The notes below the pieces were generated by a model. That model ran no database searches. It worked only from the letters and a program-made list of their open reading frames with translations, and was not told the origin of the DNA. From the NCBI GenBank assembly GCA_019426215.1, contig CM033391.1:7738708-7802707 (forward strand): a DNA stretch of 64,000 bases, written 5' to 3'. This stretch comes from Buddleja alternifolia (Eukaryota > Streptophyta > Magnoliopsida > Lamiales > Scrophulariaceae). Shown piece after piece: positions 31,257-43,900 of the stretch. A program made the position numbers and the translations under genes. Positions within the stretch are counted from its first letter, which is position 1, and every line of letters starts with the position of its first letter.

Positions 31257-31453
31257 CCCAAGTTCTGTTGGTCTAATGGTATCCACCTCCCACTTTATGT
31301 GAGAGATCATGGGTTCGAATCCAGATTGCCACAAGTTGTGGCTCTTTCCTCCTTTATGGAGCTAGATAGAGTCATTACGGCTCAAAATTATAACCATCAA
31401 CCCGAATTTGTCGGGTTAGATTGTAGGGCATCCCCCTCCCTCTTGAATTAAAA
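31257..31453 (+). mobile_element. tRNA-derived SINE
   Basis: The 13 bp target duplication AACTTAGGGCAGA lies at 31244-31256 and 31454-31466. RNA polymerase III boxes are present: box A TTGGTCTAATGGT and box B GGGTTCGAATCC. The tail is short and A-rich. It is same-family and better preserved than the copy 670 bp upstream. Confidence 0.9.
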
Positions 31454-31630
31454 AACTTAGGGCAGAAACAAATTTAGACTTGGAAGTGATGTACTTTCCA
31501 TCCCATTTTATTTCCTCTCAAACTATTCACCCTAACTAAACGAGCCCAAATCTATTGTACTCGTTCCACTTATACTTTCATTATATTTTTATTTTTTGGA
31601 ACGGTTAGCGTATTATATATCATTCAAAAC

Positions 31631-31811
31631 TTACTTAGTCCTCACAATTACACCTGGCATACCTGTGATATACAAACCGTCAAATTTACAAGTAACACAA
31701 TTCCAAATTTTCTCAACTAAGTCAGTAATTATGCGTTGATCTATTCTATATAATCTCCTATTCCTCTCTAACCATAGAAAATAAACAATAGCACAATAAA
31801 AGGCTATTATT
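31631..31811 (-). pseudogene. LINE (L1-type) ORF2 C-terminal remnant
   Basis: The minus-strand frame reads AFYCAIVYFLWLERNRRLYR and ends VIVRTK-stop at 31631-31633. The LWLERNRR block resembles the conserved region just before the end of plant L1 ORF2. Upstream the frame is broken, so it is a 5'-truncated remnant. The call is from recalled family pattern. Confidence 0.5.
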
Positions 31812-31859
31812 CACCTCAGCCAAACCTCCCAATTGAGCATGATCCAACATAATTTAGCA

Positions 31860-32082
31860 TCGCATTTAGTTTAGTAGCGAGTATGTGGCTGTGAGGTTAG
31901 ATAAAAATAAAATTATTTCTAGCTAGTTATTTTAAATTAGTTTTGTAGGTCTAGACTTCAAAATAAGTAGATGGACACTTGTCTTATATATACGATAACT
32001 CTAAAATCAATAAGATCTCTAATTCGGGTTTACTTTCGCTATTTTCCTTTCTTTCTTGTTGCTTTGTTGATAACTTGCCTTG
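31860..32082. other. Intergenic, nothing recognised
   Basis: AT-rich, with no supported feature. Confidence 0.5.
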
Positions 32083-32651
32083 GGCTTTGTTTGGATGTGT
32101 TTTTATTTTATTTTTAAATGTTATTTTTTAAAATATATGAAAGAACGAATTTTTTTATTTTCGTGTGAAAATGACGACATGTTTGGTTGTGTTTCTGAAA
32201 ATTATTAAAATTGATGATTTAATGATGTGTGAAATAATTGAGTTAGTTAAAAGTAATGATTATGTGAATAAAAAATATAAAATAATAAGTAATAATATAT
32301 TGATTAAATATATTTATAAGTAAAAATGATAAAAATCAATCCCAAAAAAAGTATTAAAAATATTCAAAATGGGTCCTAAAATGTGCACGTGCCTATGAAG
32401 ATTAAAACCATGTGTTTTATTCCACTATAACTCCACAATTGTTGCCGAAAATATGAATTTTTGTAAGGAGATATGAGAGAAAGAAAAATATGAGTGTGAT
32501 TTGATAAAGTGAAATGTAATTATTGGAGAATATAAAAGTGAAAATGAATATAAATGTATTTTTAAATGAGAATAATATAAATTATGTATTTTCATTTTTA
32601 AATAAGATTAAAAATAAAAATATGGGTTAAAAAATACAAACAAACATAGCC
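32083..32651. mobile_element. Tourist-like MITE, same family as 35558-36611
   Basis: The ends are GGCTTTGTTTGGATGTG and, inverted, GGCTATGTTTGTTTGT. The first 70 bp match the element at 35558 (shared GTTATTTTTTAAAATATATG). The target duplication is not clean (TTG against TAA), so flank decay is assumed. Confidence 0.7.
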
Positions 32652-33431
32652 TAAATGTTTTCTTCAATTTCAATAGAAAAGGCTAATAATAATGGCAAAT
32701 AAGAAGCTTTCACAAAGTTGCAAATTTGGACAATATTTTGCGACTTTCAAGTCAATAAGTCACATTCTTCACTGTCATTTTCGAAAAAAGTTGTGTCAGC
32801 CTCTGCCCTCAGGATGGGACAATACTATAGCACCATCATCCACTTCATATATTCCCTATAAATATTTGCATTTTACTATGGCATTTTATGGTGTGAAAAT
32901 GAAAGCCTAGATAGTATAGTCCAACCTATCTCTCCACCACAAATTTATAAGTGGTGGGATGATTTTTATAGGGTGGGTGATGATGAAAACTACCCAATCA
33001 CTTATAAATTTATAATGGATAGTGGATCGAGAACATTGTTTGGTCCACCATAGATTTTCCAACCTATCCCCCATTCTACCCCTACTCCTGAAAATTATAT
33101 GCTAAATCAAGTTGGATAGTCCTAATATTTATCTTTCTCAATAAAGTGTATAGCATGTGGTCTTCACACACACTTGTATAAAAGAGAGTGCATAATTTTT
33201 CTTTTTTATGTTTTGGCTACTTAAATCATACAACAATTATTCAAAGAAAACGAATTATCATTTATTTATTTATTCAACTTCTTTTTTCGCTGAGACAACA
33301 TTTTATTGCATGAGCAAAAAGGATCACAACCATATGATAATCCCAAATATTTATAAGGGTGATGCCACACCCATACATAAATCACAATGAATGGTTCTTC
33401 ATATGACATATATCTAATTGTATTACATATT

Positions 33432-34163
33432 GGGTAATTGGCAATATGCACCCTCGAATTGCAACTTTTTGGCACTTTGCACCTTTAATTTGATTTTGTG
33501 GCACTTTGTACCCTCTAAGTGTATAGCTCTTTGCAATATGCACCTTAAAGTGAATTTACACCATCTAACTCACAAAAGAATGAGTTTACTCAATTTTTGG
33601 AAGAGGTGAAAATTTATAAAATTTCTAAGGCAAAGTTATACCAAAAAAAAAAAAAAAAGTAAAAAAATTATAGAGGTCCTCTCAATTTTAGGGCTAGTCA
33701 AAAAATTACAATTCCAACAGTCCCTCTTCAACCTTTCGAGAAACCACTGGAGAATCTCCATCATCGACCTCAAGCGTCAACATCTCACCATTGTTGCTTC
33801 TGCATATAAGGGGTTCTCCAAGTGTTAGAGAGGGAATTTTAGAGGTTCTAGTTTATTGGCTAACCCTGAAATTGAGAGCACTTTTACAAATTTTTTTGTT
33901 TACAACAATTTTGCCTTCAAAATGTATAGATTTTCACCTTTTTTTTTCTTGGTACAACTTCGCCTTCTTTGTATGTACAATTTTACTCCTCTAAGCTGAG
34001 TAAACATGTTCTTTTTTTTTTTGAGTTAAATGGTGTAAGTACGCTTTAGGGTGCAAAATGCCAACATATATGCAATTCGATGATGGAAAGTGCCAAAAAT
34101 CAAATTTAAAGTCGTGAAGTGCCAAAAAGGTGACAATTCAAGGGTGCAATGTGCCAATTACAC
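33432..34163. mobile_element. Mutator-like foldback MITE with 9 bp TSD
   Basis: The ends are GGGTAATTGGCAATATGC and, inverted, GTGTAATTGGCACATTGC. The perfect 9 bp duplication TTACATATT lies at 33423-33431 and 34164-34172. Both arms repeat GGCACTTTGCACC-like blocks. The middle (33650-34010) holds AT-rich sequence without coding frame. Confidence 0.88.
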
Positions 34164-34255
34164 TTACATATTTAAGCATAACAACCTATTTGCTCAAATA
34201 GTGAAATGCAAAACAGAATAATGAAACACGTCTCATACATCGATTCTTCATGTGT

Positions 34256-34701
34256 CACTACACAATAAAGTAATATTTGTGATAAAATTTGAAGTGATAA
34301 TGTTCAAATTGTCACTAAATATACATAATTAGTGACAATAATTTTTGCTTCGTCACAATAAAAATTTCTAGTGATAAGATTTTGTTTTAAGTTGTCACTA
34401 TTGACAATTAGTGATACATGTAAAGTGACAATTTAGTGACAACTGACAACATAGTGACAATTATAATTGATATCACTAAATTGTCACAAAAAGTGTGTCA
34501 CTAATTGTTAATAGTGACAATAATTTTCTTGTCACTATTTATCAAGAGTGACAATTTTTATACAATTCTTGTCACTGTTAAACATATATAATCTATTTTA
34601 GTAACAAAACAAAAGTTCATGTCACTAACGATTTATAATTAGTGACAACTTTGATATTGTCATTTTGATATTTTGTCATAAATGTATTATTTTTTGTAGT
34701 G
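34256..34701. mobile_element. CACTA-like non-autonomous element
   Basis: It starts CACTACACAATAAAG and ends TTTTTTGTAGTG, so the termini are CACTACA in inverted orientation. Direct flanks are TGT and TAT (expected 3 bp duplication with one mismatch). The interior carries about fifteen GTGACAAT-type motifs in both orientations, the subterminal-repeat style of CACTA elements. Confidence 0.65.
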
Positions 34702-35557
34702 TATTTTCATTTAGTATTGAACTGTATACATAACGTGAAAATTATAGTTAAAATTAGATCGATAACTCTAGTCAATTATTATAAAAGAAAAGTATATAAA
34801 GTATTTTCAACTGTGATTATTATCTTGTTTAGACGCATTGTTATGAGGAAAAACAAAACCAAGTTGGCGTAATTATAAAAGCAATTACAGCTAATATTTT
34901 TTCTTATCATGTTTCATAGAACATTGTATCTTATGCATTAATCTAACCTCATCACATGGAGTTAACTTATCATTCCCAAGACTCAACAGATATTAATACA
35001 ATTTTAATACAAAGTTTTAGAGAATAAAGCAACTCATCGATGAGATTAAACCAACAATTATTTTAATTAGGGAAGGTTGCTTTTTTTATGATTGAACTTC
35101 AATTACTTTATCTTCTTTCATTTCGTATGCTAAAAGATAAACCATCTTTTTCTACCTAAAAAATATAATTTTCTTGCAACATGGATTTATTGTCTTGAAA
35201 ATTATCACAAGTTGCGTAAAATGCTCTACAAAATGAAATATTTAGTACAAGATAAGTATTTTCAGAGCATGTCGAAGGATTGATCTACAAAATGAAATAT
35301 CAATAACAATACATTTAGTACAAGACAAGTAGTTTCAGAGCATGTCGAGAGATTGATCTGAGAAAGATTCTGATTACTTAATTAAGAGGTCTCAAATTCA
35401 AACTTGTATATATGAAAAAACTTTAATTCGTATAGGTCTTAATAACCAAATATTTTTTTTGATAAGCTTAATAACCATATTTAGTAGTACCTCATATGGA
35501 TTAATTTTGTATCTTGCATACATTGAGACATCAATACATAGAGAGAATCCAAACTAA
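34702..35557. other. Intergenic, with one local duplication
   Basis: AT-rich. A block containing TTTAGTACAAGA and TTTCAGAGCATGTCGA occurs twice, at about 35225-35283 and 35284-35358. Nothing else is supported. Confidence 0.6.
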
Positions 35558-36611
35558 GGCTCTGTTTGGATATGTTTTCATTTTATTTTCAACCGTTATT
35601 TTTTAAAATATATGGGGGAATGAGTTATTCAGACTATGTTTGGTTATGTTTTGGGATTGTATTTTGGTGAGAATTATTGGTGAGAAATTTATGGGGACAC
35701 GTGCGTGTTTAATGAGATTGTGTTTGGTTTTATTTTGGGAGTTGGTTTTTGGGTGTTTTTTTTTTGTGAGATAATGTTTGATTTTGTTTCCAGAGGGAAT
35801 AAAAGTTACTGTAGCAGTCAAATCATGAAGTTTTTGTCTGTTAAAAAGGAGAGAGAGCACATAGAGAGGAGTGTAGGACAAAATAGGTGTAGAAAGATGG
35901 AAAATAATTATCATGTTTTTTTTACTAAAAAAATAGTATATTTTTTACCAAATATTTTGTGAACCAAACATGGTTTGGTGAGAATTTTGAACCAAACATG
36001 GTATGGAAACATAACTAAAAATTGCCTTGATTTTTGTGTGAGAAAAGTAAAAACGTGTACGTGTTTAGTTTTTTTTTTAAAATGGTAGAAATTGGTTATT
36101 GTGGTGTGTGTAATGATTGAAAAGTAATGATGAGATGAATAATGTTGAATTAATAATTTATATGAGAGGAGAGAGAATCGTTTAAAAAATTGAAAGAAAA
36201 TGCGAGAGAAAAGTAATAAATTTTTTTTTTGAAACATAACCAAAAATTGCCTTGATTTTTGTGTGAGAAAAGTAAAAATGTGTGCGTGTTTAGTTGTGTT
36301 TTTAAAATGGTAGAAATTAGTGATTGTGGTGTGTGTAATGATTGAAAAGTAATGATGAGATGAATAATGTTGAATTAATAATTTATATGAGAGGAGAGAG
36401 AATCGTTTAAAAAATTAAAAGAAAATGCGAGAGAAAAGTAATAAAAAAATTTTTGAAATGCATGATGTGAAATATAAATTTAAAAAAATAATTGAAATTT
36501 GTTGAATACTTAAAGGTGAGAACATTTTCAATTTAAAATAATATAAATTTTATATTTTTATTTTCAAACAAAAATAAAAAAAGTAATTTAAAAACACAAA
36601 CACACAAGCCC
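35558..36611. mobile_element. Composite Tourist-like MITE with nested insertion
   Basis: The outer ends are GGCTCTGTTTGGATATG and, inverted, GGGCTTGTGTGTTTGTG. TAA flanks both sides (35555-35557 and 36612-36614). Inside, from about 35632, lies a second element starting GACTATGTTTGGTTATG that shares TTACTGTAGCAGTCAAATC with the MITE at 58451-58854 (opposite strand). A 225 bp block is then tandemly duplicated (36006-36230 and 36231-36455). Confidence 0.7.
36006..36455 (+). repeat. 225 bp tandem duplication in composite MITE
   Basis: Both units begin GAAACATAAC and share AATCGTTTAAAAAATT and GCGAGAGAAAAGTAATAA. Roughly a dozen differences are visible. Confidence 0.9.
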
Positions 36612-36614
36612 TAA

Positions 36615-37877
36615 GTAACCAAAATAGAAAATTGGTTCATTAAAGTAGTTGTTATGATAAAGATTGTTGGCTATAATTAAGCATACATTATTGAGTTGCC
36701 AAGTTGTACATGCAAAATATATATAAAATACCGTATTAATTTGAAGGTTATTTCACATCATATAATATAAAATTAGCTAGTGGAACATCACAATCATTAA
36801 TTATTTTATGATTTTTCTTACTTTATTGCCCAGGATGGACGCGTCATAAGCCTAATCGGTTTCACACGCAATATGAGTTTTTTTTTTAATGAAACAAACG
36901 GTTGAATCATTATATCGAATATCGATTGTTTTTTATTATAAATGAGTAACAATGAGTTATAAATTAAAAATAAAAAATTACTATATAAATAGAAAAATAA
37001 CTTAAATATCTGGTGAAATCGACTTCATGATCTTTAAATCATGAGATATCAATCTTACCACTCTATTAAAACATCACGGCCCACGCAATATGAGTTTAAT
37101 ACCTCGATTAAATGCTTAAGTTCACGGATTTCTACAATTACTATTTTATGACATTATCTTGTAACATCACTTGGGATTTGCGACATCCCAACTGGCAATT
37201 AGGCCAAAACATTATCATACCCTATTAGTAGGTTATTGTCACGCCCTAAATAAATACCCTACTCTACAAACTCTATTCTCTCATTATGCTTCTGATCAAG
37301 AGACATTTCAATATAGTGACTACGTTTTACACATTTCTTTGACATTGGCATGCTAAAAGATTGAGTCAATAATCATCGCTTATTATTGGTGTTAATCATG
37401 GGTGAATGGTCTAAGTAATTTTAAATTACAATCTCCGTACAATACAAGTCTACAAAATGCAGCTTATTTTGCAATAAAACAGAAGAAATTAAATAAAAAT
37501 GGTGAGATGTGTTATCATTTTCCCCCTCATTTCCAATCTGCCCAATAATGTGTTATAATTGTCTTAAATTTTGACATCAGCATATTTTCGCCTTGTTCTT
37601 ATAATTATAATGAATCTTTAATTTGACATATGATAATCACTTAGAAAATGTTTATTTGGACCAGTTTTTTAAGTACCAAATGGATATGATCAAACTATGT
37701 CACTTCATCGTAACAATAGATTTATAACCCAAAAAAAAAAATTATGATAGTCACTAATGAAGTAGCTCGATCTAAATCATTTGACTTTAAACACCTAGTT
37801 CATACAAATATTTTCCATGCCACTTCTTCATTCATGTCGTTGGAGGTCCAATTTGGACCTTACATTCCTCCCCTCCA
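36615..37877. other. Intergenic, nothing recognised
   Basis: AT-rich, no supported gene. Short open frames at 37171 and 37744 lack coding character. Confidence 0.5.
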
Positions 37878-38180
37878 TTGCAAAGAAGAAAAACGAAACA
37901 AAATTATGTGGAGTGTTTATTTCTCGTTGATCACGGAGACACGAAAAACCATCCCCTTGGCACAATCATTGAGGACTGTAGGGGATTGTTGAGGAGACCT
38001 TGGCAAGTTGAATTCAAGCATGTTTTAAGAGAGCAGAATCATGAAGCTGATTTCTTGGCCAAGTTAGAACACTATGTGGATGAGAAGATCAAGATTTGGG
38101 ATAATGCCCCGGAGGGTATGTTAGATGTACTCAAAGAAGACCTGAAAGCCCTTCAGTGTTCGGAGGTGCTTAGCACTTAG
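37878..38180 (+). pseudogene. LINE-derived RNase H C-terminal fragment
   Basis: The frame contains HPLGTIIEDCRGLL, VEFKHVLREQNHEADFLAKL, the RVT_3/RNase H pattern (catalytic Asp in EDCR, then H-x-x-RE-x-N-x-x-AD-x-LAK) found at the C-terminus of some plant L1 elements. It ends at TAG 38178-38180. A 3' trailer then runs to a run of A (38219-38234). The extreme 5' truncation and the A-tail fit target-primed integration. No clear flanking duplication was found. Confidence 0.7.
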
Positions 38181-38218
38181 TGTTTTTTTGTTGTTTTCTC
38201 TTTCTTTCCGTTTTATCA

Positions 38219-38234
38219 CCAAAAAAAAAAAAAA
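38219..38234 (+). other. Poly(A) tail of the LINE fragment
   Basis: An uninterrupted A run lies about 40 bp after the stop codon of the RNase H remnant. Confidence 0.65.
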
Positions 38235-38566
38235 AGTCTAGGACACTACAAATATAAATAGGTTAAGCTCATGTCATTGACTTTAGTAGAGTCTAAATAG
38301 GTTCAAAGTGGTTTTAAGGTGGAGTCAGTTCACAAAATACCGTTAAGTGCATAAAGTGTTTTTTATCATTATACCCCTGTATGAAATAACGTTTGGTGAA
38401 CTTGCTCTTTGGACCTAGTCCAATGGAGAATTTGTCTACTTTCATAAAATGAAATAAGGTTGATCATGTAATCATCCAATAACCTAAAATCCACTTAGAA
38501 GTACCAAAGTTGTACAAAACGAGTCTAATGAATTACCCTAAGATTTTTCGAGCTGAACTACACTAA

Positions 38567-38606
38567 AATCATAATAATAATAATAATTATTATTATTATT
38601 ATGATT
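38567..38606. repeat. Perfect 40 bp palindrome of ATA/TAT repeats
   Basis: It starts AATCATAATAATAATAATAA and the second half is its exact reverse complement. It could extrude as a cruciform, or it may be a favoured site for slippage. Confidence 0.9.
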
Positions 38607-38639
38607 ATTATTATTGGAAAATTCTAATCTAAATTGCTT

Positions 38640-40250
38640 TCGTCGAACACAAATTAAATAAAGAGTAGATGATTAATTGATTAAGTTCGATATAATTGAA
38701 CTTGGACTAGATTTTTCATGTATTAACTGGAATTGGTTGTTTTTGTTCGAAAAAATAAACCTAGAATTGGTTGTTTTGTCTAATGTTTGTCGACGATATG
38801 CTTTTTCCATTTTTGATTAACCATAAATTAGACACAAAATATCTTAATTGTTTTACTTATTTTATTCTCAAGTATGTCTTTTATATTAATATACTCCATT
38901 GGACGCCATGTCCCAATCATGGTGTTTCAATGTAATTATACACACTGTGTACTTAAAAAATTGAAAAGTTTATTTTTATTTAGCATATAATACAACCGCT
39001 AATAATAATGCTACTAATATTAAATTACTAAACAGATAGTGGTTAGTATTTTAATTTCTTTCTCCTTATTCGTTCTTTCAATTTTTCGTTACAAAAGCTA
39101 ACAATCATAGCGCAATATAGATAGGAATAATATGTTTTATTGGTATTGGTTTAATTAGCATTTTATCATTTCACAACTAAAGCATGATATTCTATTCAAC
39201 GTTCAATCGGAACAAGAAACATATGGTATGGAATAAACCCCTAATGTACCAAATTTTGGCATGAAGGATATAAGTTAGTTTCATGAGCTTTTAATTATAT
39301 AAAAAATACTCCAAAATTAATAATTTAAAGGGGAGAAAAGCCAAAAAAAATAAAATTAAATTGATTATAACCACCTACACCAATTTTATTCGTAATGATA
39401 GTACACATATCCTACTTACCTGATATAAGGTTATTTGGACATTGTACACTCGATGAAAGTGTAGTACAACTCCCTATTCTTCAGCTCAACTCTATACTCC
39501 CTCCGGTAAAGGCAAATAAGTGGTCTAATTTCTTTTTGACAATTTTCGAAATTCAATTGCATGGAACTTTTTACGGGTTGTTTTGATTGTCAGAGGGTTT
39601 TCACATAAAAACCTTTCAATTCTTATAATAGTTTGTTGTACTTCAAGTTATACTCACTCGTATAACAAATATCCTAAGTTGGAGGCGATCTCAGACACTT
39701 TTGACCACTTTCCCCAAACAACAAATTTTCATCACATCAACTCCAAACCATCTCTACCCCAACCCTATAACAATGCTCTCATCATTGTCTATCAAGAATC
39801 TGAATCTTCGCATAATTGCAATTATCTATATGATTAAAGATATGTAGAGTTCATCATTTTTGAGTGATTGTAAGTATGTCAGATTCGAAATTACTAAACT
39901 TTATAAAAATCACTCTCATCAGCTGCCTCCACAGCTCCAGACAAGACATTGTTAGAGGTTCCAAAACATTATTGTCCTAAAAAATCATACTCTATGTATG
40001 GTGGAACCAATATAAAATGTATTATGTACAAATGAATATAATCATATTGAGATTTTATGTCCCAAACTCCATAAAACCACTTTCTCTCTTTGTGAGTTTT
40101 GAACCTAGGTTGCATTGGGGTGAGAAAAAAAAAATTATATTGAGAAGGATATTTGAAAGAAAAATTCAATTAGTTACAAATTAGGTAAATTTGAAATTCA
40201 CTTAAATGATCAGAAAAATATTTATCTGAAGTTTAAATTCGTTGTAACTT
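38640..40250. other. Intergenic; possible Stowaway end only
   Basis: AT-rich. A CTCCCTCCGGT motif at about 39497 resembles one Stowaway terminus, but no partner end was seen. No gene is supported. Confidence 0.4.
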
Positions 40251-40259
40251 AAAATCATA

Positions 40260-40484
40260 AAAATAAGCTGCCTCCTCTCTCCCCCTACTTTCTCTCTCAA
40301 AATCCTAACTATTTTTCTTCTCTTTTCCTCACCCGACGATGGTTTGGTGAATGTCGTTCCATCACTACTAATGTCACCACCATCATCGGCGGGCTGAGTT
40401 GAAACATCCTCGTTCAAGTTGTTTATCCCAAGTTCAAATCTGATGAGACGAAGATGGATCTGACGAGATGAAAATAGACGATAC
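40260..40484 (-). repeat. Dispersed repeat R, copy 3 (3' part)
   Basis: On the minus strand this continues the 45944-46120 segment, the copia element having split it. It encodes the same in-frame block as the other two copies (QPADDGG, then FTKPSS and EEKRRK). It matches 54640-54792 and 59500-59645. Confidence 0.75.
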
Positions 40485-40730
40485 TGTTATGAAATAAGCC
40501 CAAATATTATGAAATATATACAAATATTCTAAAGTAGAGAGACTAGAGAATTAAGAAGAGAATTCTTTCTTTGATTTTGGTGTATTTCTCAATACAATGG
40601 CAAAGCCTATTTATAGGCACAAAACAAGATCAAATATTGATTACAAAATGAGATAATGGAATTGTAGGTGAATCCACTAAATTATGTATTGGAGTTATAT
40701 GGACATCCACTTAATGAATTATTCATAACA
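40485..40730 (-). mobile_element. 3' LTR of the young copia element
   Basis: The ends are TGTTATGAA and TTCATAACA (9 bp perfect inverted). The TATA box (minus sense) is probably TGCCTATAAATAGGC near 40603-40617. Confidence 0.93.
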
Positions 40731-40739
40731 CTCCCCCTT
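40731..40739 (-). other. Polypurine tract
   Basis: AAGGGGGAG on the minus strand directly abuts the 3' LTR. Confidence 0.85.
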
Positions 40740-40951
40740 GGATGTCCATCACTTAAGAATATGCTTCGTTAAAACCTTATTAGGAAAAACCCTGTGGGAT
40801 AAAAACCTAGTGAAGGAAAAAGAGTACATAATTCTTTCAATACGCAATCAGATGTTGCCTCATGAAAAACCTTACCAGGAAAACCCAGTGGGAAAAACCT
40901 TGGTTAAGGGAAAAAGAGTGCAGCGCGTATTATCTCCCCCTCATGACAATA

Positions 40952-43900
40952 TCAATCAAGATCTTTAAGTCTACGCACACCAATATTGTAGACTAGCTTT
41001 TCAAATGTTGTTGTGGGAAGTGCCTTGGTGAACAAATCAGCAAGATTATCTCTGGAACGGATTTGTTGAACATTGATATCACCATTCTTCTGAAGATCGT
41101 GAGTGAAAAAGAACTTTGGTGAAATATGCATTGTTCTATCTCCTTTAATGTACCTTTCTTTCAATTGTGCGATACATGCAGAATTATCTTCATATAAGAT
41201 CGTCGGGATCATTTTTCCAGAAGATAAACCACAAGTCCCTTGAATATGTTTAATTATAGATCTTAACCAAACACATTCTCGACTCGCCTCGTGAATAGCT
41301 AAGACTCTGCATGATTAGATGATGTGGCCGATATGGTTTGTTTCATAGACCGCCATGAAATGGTTGTGCCACCACATGTAAATAAATAGCCTGTTTGTGA
41401 ACGACCATTATGAGGATCAGACATATATCCAGCATCTGCATATCCAACCAATTCGGACTTGGGTACATTTGAATAAAACAAGACCATATCGATTGTTCCT
41501 CTAAGGTAGCGGAGTACCTGTTTAACCCCATTCCAATGCTTTCGTGTAGGAAAAGAACTATATCTTGCTAATAGATTAACAGCTAATGCTATATCAGGTC
41601 GAGTATGACAAGCAAGATACATTAGTGCACCGATTGCACTTAGATATGGTACTTCAGGACCAAGTAGTTCTTCATCACTTTCTCGAGGTCGAAAAGGATC
41701 TTTGTTCACATCTAGTGACCTTACGACCATCAGGGTGCTCAATGGATGTGATTTATCCATGTAGAAACGCTTTAGCACCTTTGATATATAAGCGTCTTGA
41801 TATACAAAAATTCCGTTCTTTAAATATTCAATTCGTAGTCCAAGGCAAAATTTTGTTCTTCCAAGATCTTTCATCTCAAAATCTTTCTTTAAGCAATTAA
41901 CATTTTTTGAAATCTCTTGAGGAGTTCCAACGATATTTAAATCGTTAACATAAACTGTAATTATAACAAACTCATTTCCAGATCTTTTCATGAAAATACA
42001 AGGACAAATTTGATCATTCTTATATCCTTCCTTCAACAAATATTCACTGAGACAATTAAACCACATTCATCCAGATTGTTTCAGTCCATACAATGACTTA
42101 CTTAATTTAATTGAATAATGTTCTCGAGAACTTGATTTATATGCTTCAGGCATATTAAATCCTTCAGGGATTTTCATATATATATATATCATTATCAAGC
42201 GAGCCATACAAATAGGCTGTAATAACATCCATTAGACGCAAATCAAGTTTTTCATGCACTGCCAGACTTATTATATAACGAAAAGTAGTTGCATCCACCA
42301 CAGGAGAATAAGTCTCCTCACAATCTATGCCAGGTCGTTGCGAAAACCCTTGGGCAACAAGACGTGCCTTATATCTTACAATTTCATTTTTCTCATTTCG
42401 TTTTCGCACAAATACCCATTTGTATCCTACTGGCTTTACATCTTCAGGTGTACGGACTACAGGTCCAAAACTTTTACATCTTCAGGTGTACGGACTACAG
42501 ATCCAAAAACTTTTACATCTTCAGGTGTACGGACTACAGGTCCAAAAACTTTTACATCTTCAGGTGTATGGACTACAGGTCCAAAAACTTTTACATCTTC
42601 AGGTGTACGAACTACAGGTCCAAAAAACTTGTCGTTGGTTCATGCGAGTTTAACTCTGCCCTCATGCGTCTTTCCATTTTGGCCAATCATTTCTTTGTCG
42701 ACATTCATTAACAGACTTTGGTTCTTGATCCTCATTATCATTCATCATATTTAGCGCTACATCATATGCAAATTTATCGTCAACGTTGACTTCATTTCGA
42801 TTCCATCGTTTCCCGTTCATAACATAATCTATTGAGATCTCATTATTTTCACAAGTTTCAGGTACCTGAGGTTCTTCTGGAACCGAAATATTAGTTATGA
42901 CTGGGGACTCTTCTGGAGTTATTTTATCCTCGATTAGACCATCTTGATTCTTAGCTCCTTTTCTTTTTCGAGGATGACTATCTTTGGAACCGATAGGTCT
43001 ACCACGCTTCAGGCGTGCAGTAGACTCATTACTTTGACCTTCAGGGACAACAATTCTTACTGGAGCATTAACAGCTGGTACATGTGACTTAGTCACTTTT
43101 TTTAGGTCAGTAAATGCGTCTGGCAGTTGGTTAGCTAAACCTTGCAAGTGAATTATCTTTTGAATTTCCAATTCACTTTGTTTTGTTCGAGGATCAAGAT
43201 GATATAAAGATAATTCATTCCAACTAATTTTCTTTTCCAGCTGCTTATTTTCTCCCCCTAATGTTGGGAAATCTGATTCATCAAAATGACAATCAGCAAA
43301 TCGAGCAGTAAATAAATCGCCAGTCAATGGCTCTAGATACTTTATTATCGATGGAGACTCGAATCCAACATATATTCCCAACTTCCTTTGAGGACCCATC
43401 TTAGTGCGTTGTGGTGGAGCAATTGGAACATATACCGCACATCCAAAAAATTTTAGATGGGAAATATTTGGTTCCTGACCAAAAACCAAGTGTAATGGGG
43501 AGAATTTATGATAACTTGTTGGCCTTATGCGAATAAGTGCTGCTGCATGCAAAATAGCATGTCCCCAACAAGAAATAGGAAGTTTTGATCTCATAAGTAA
43601 AGGTCTTGCAATTAACTGCAGACGTTTAATAAACGATTCTGCTAGACCGTTTTGTGTATGAACATGTGCTACAGGATGTTCAACATCAATTCCAATAGAC
43701 ATACAATAGTCATTGAACGTTTTGGAAGTAAATTCACCCGCATTATCAAGGCGTATCTTCTTAATAGGATAATCAGGAAAATGTGCTCGTAGTCTAATCA
43801 ATTGAGCAAGCAATCTCGCAAACGCCAGGTTGCGAGTTGATAACAAAGATACATGTGACCATCTTGTTGATGCATCAATTAAAACCATAAAATATCTAAA

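Noticed and set aside
40731..40970. Small plus-strand frame with repeated GEKPYQENPVGKTL-like phrases
   Set aside because: It lies in the copia 3' untranslated zone between RNase H and the LTR, antisense to the element. The repeated phrases (AAACC...AGGAAAA...CCCAGTGGGA) are a known feature type of that zone and not a gene.
42254..42754. Three overlapping plus-strand frames of 108-166 codons
   Set aside because: They are antisense to copia pol and stay open because of the 39 bp tandem repeat.
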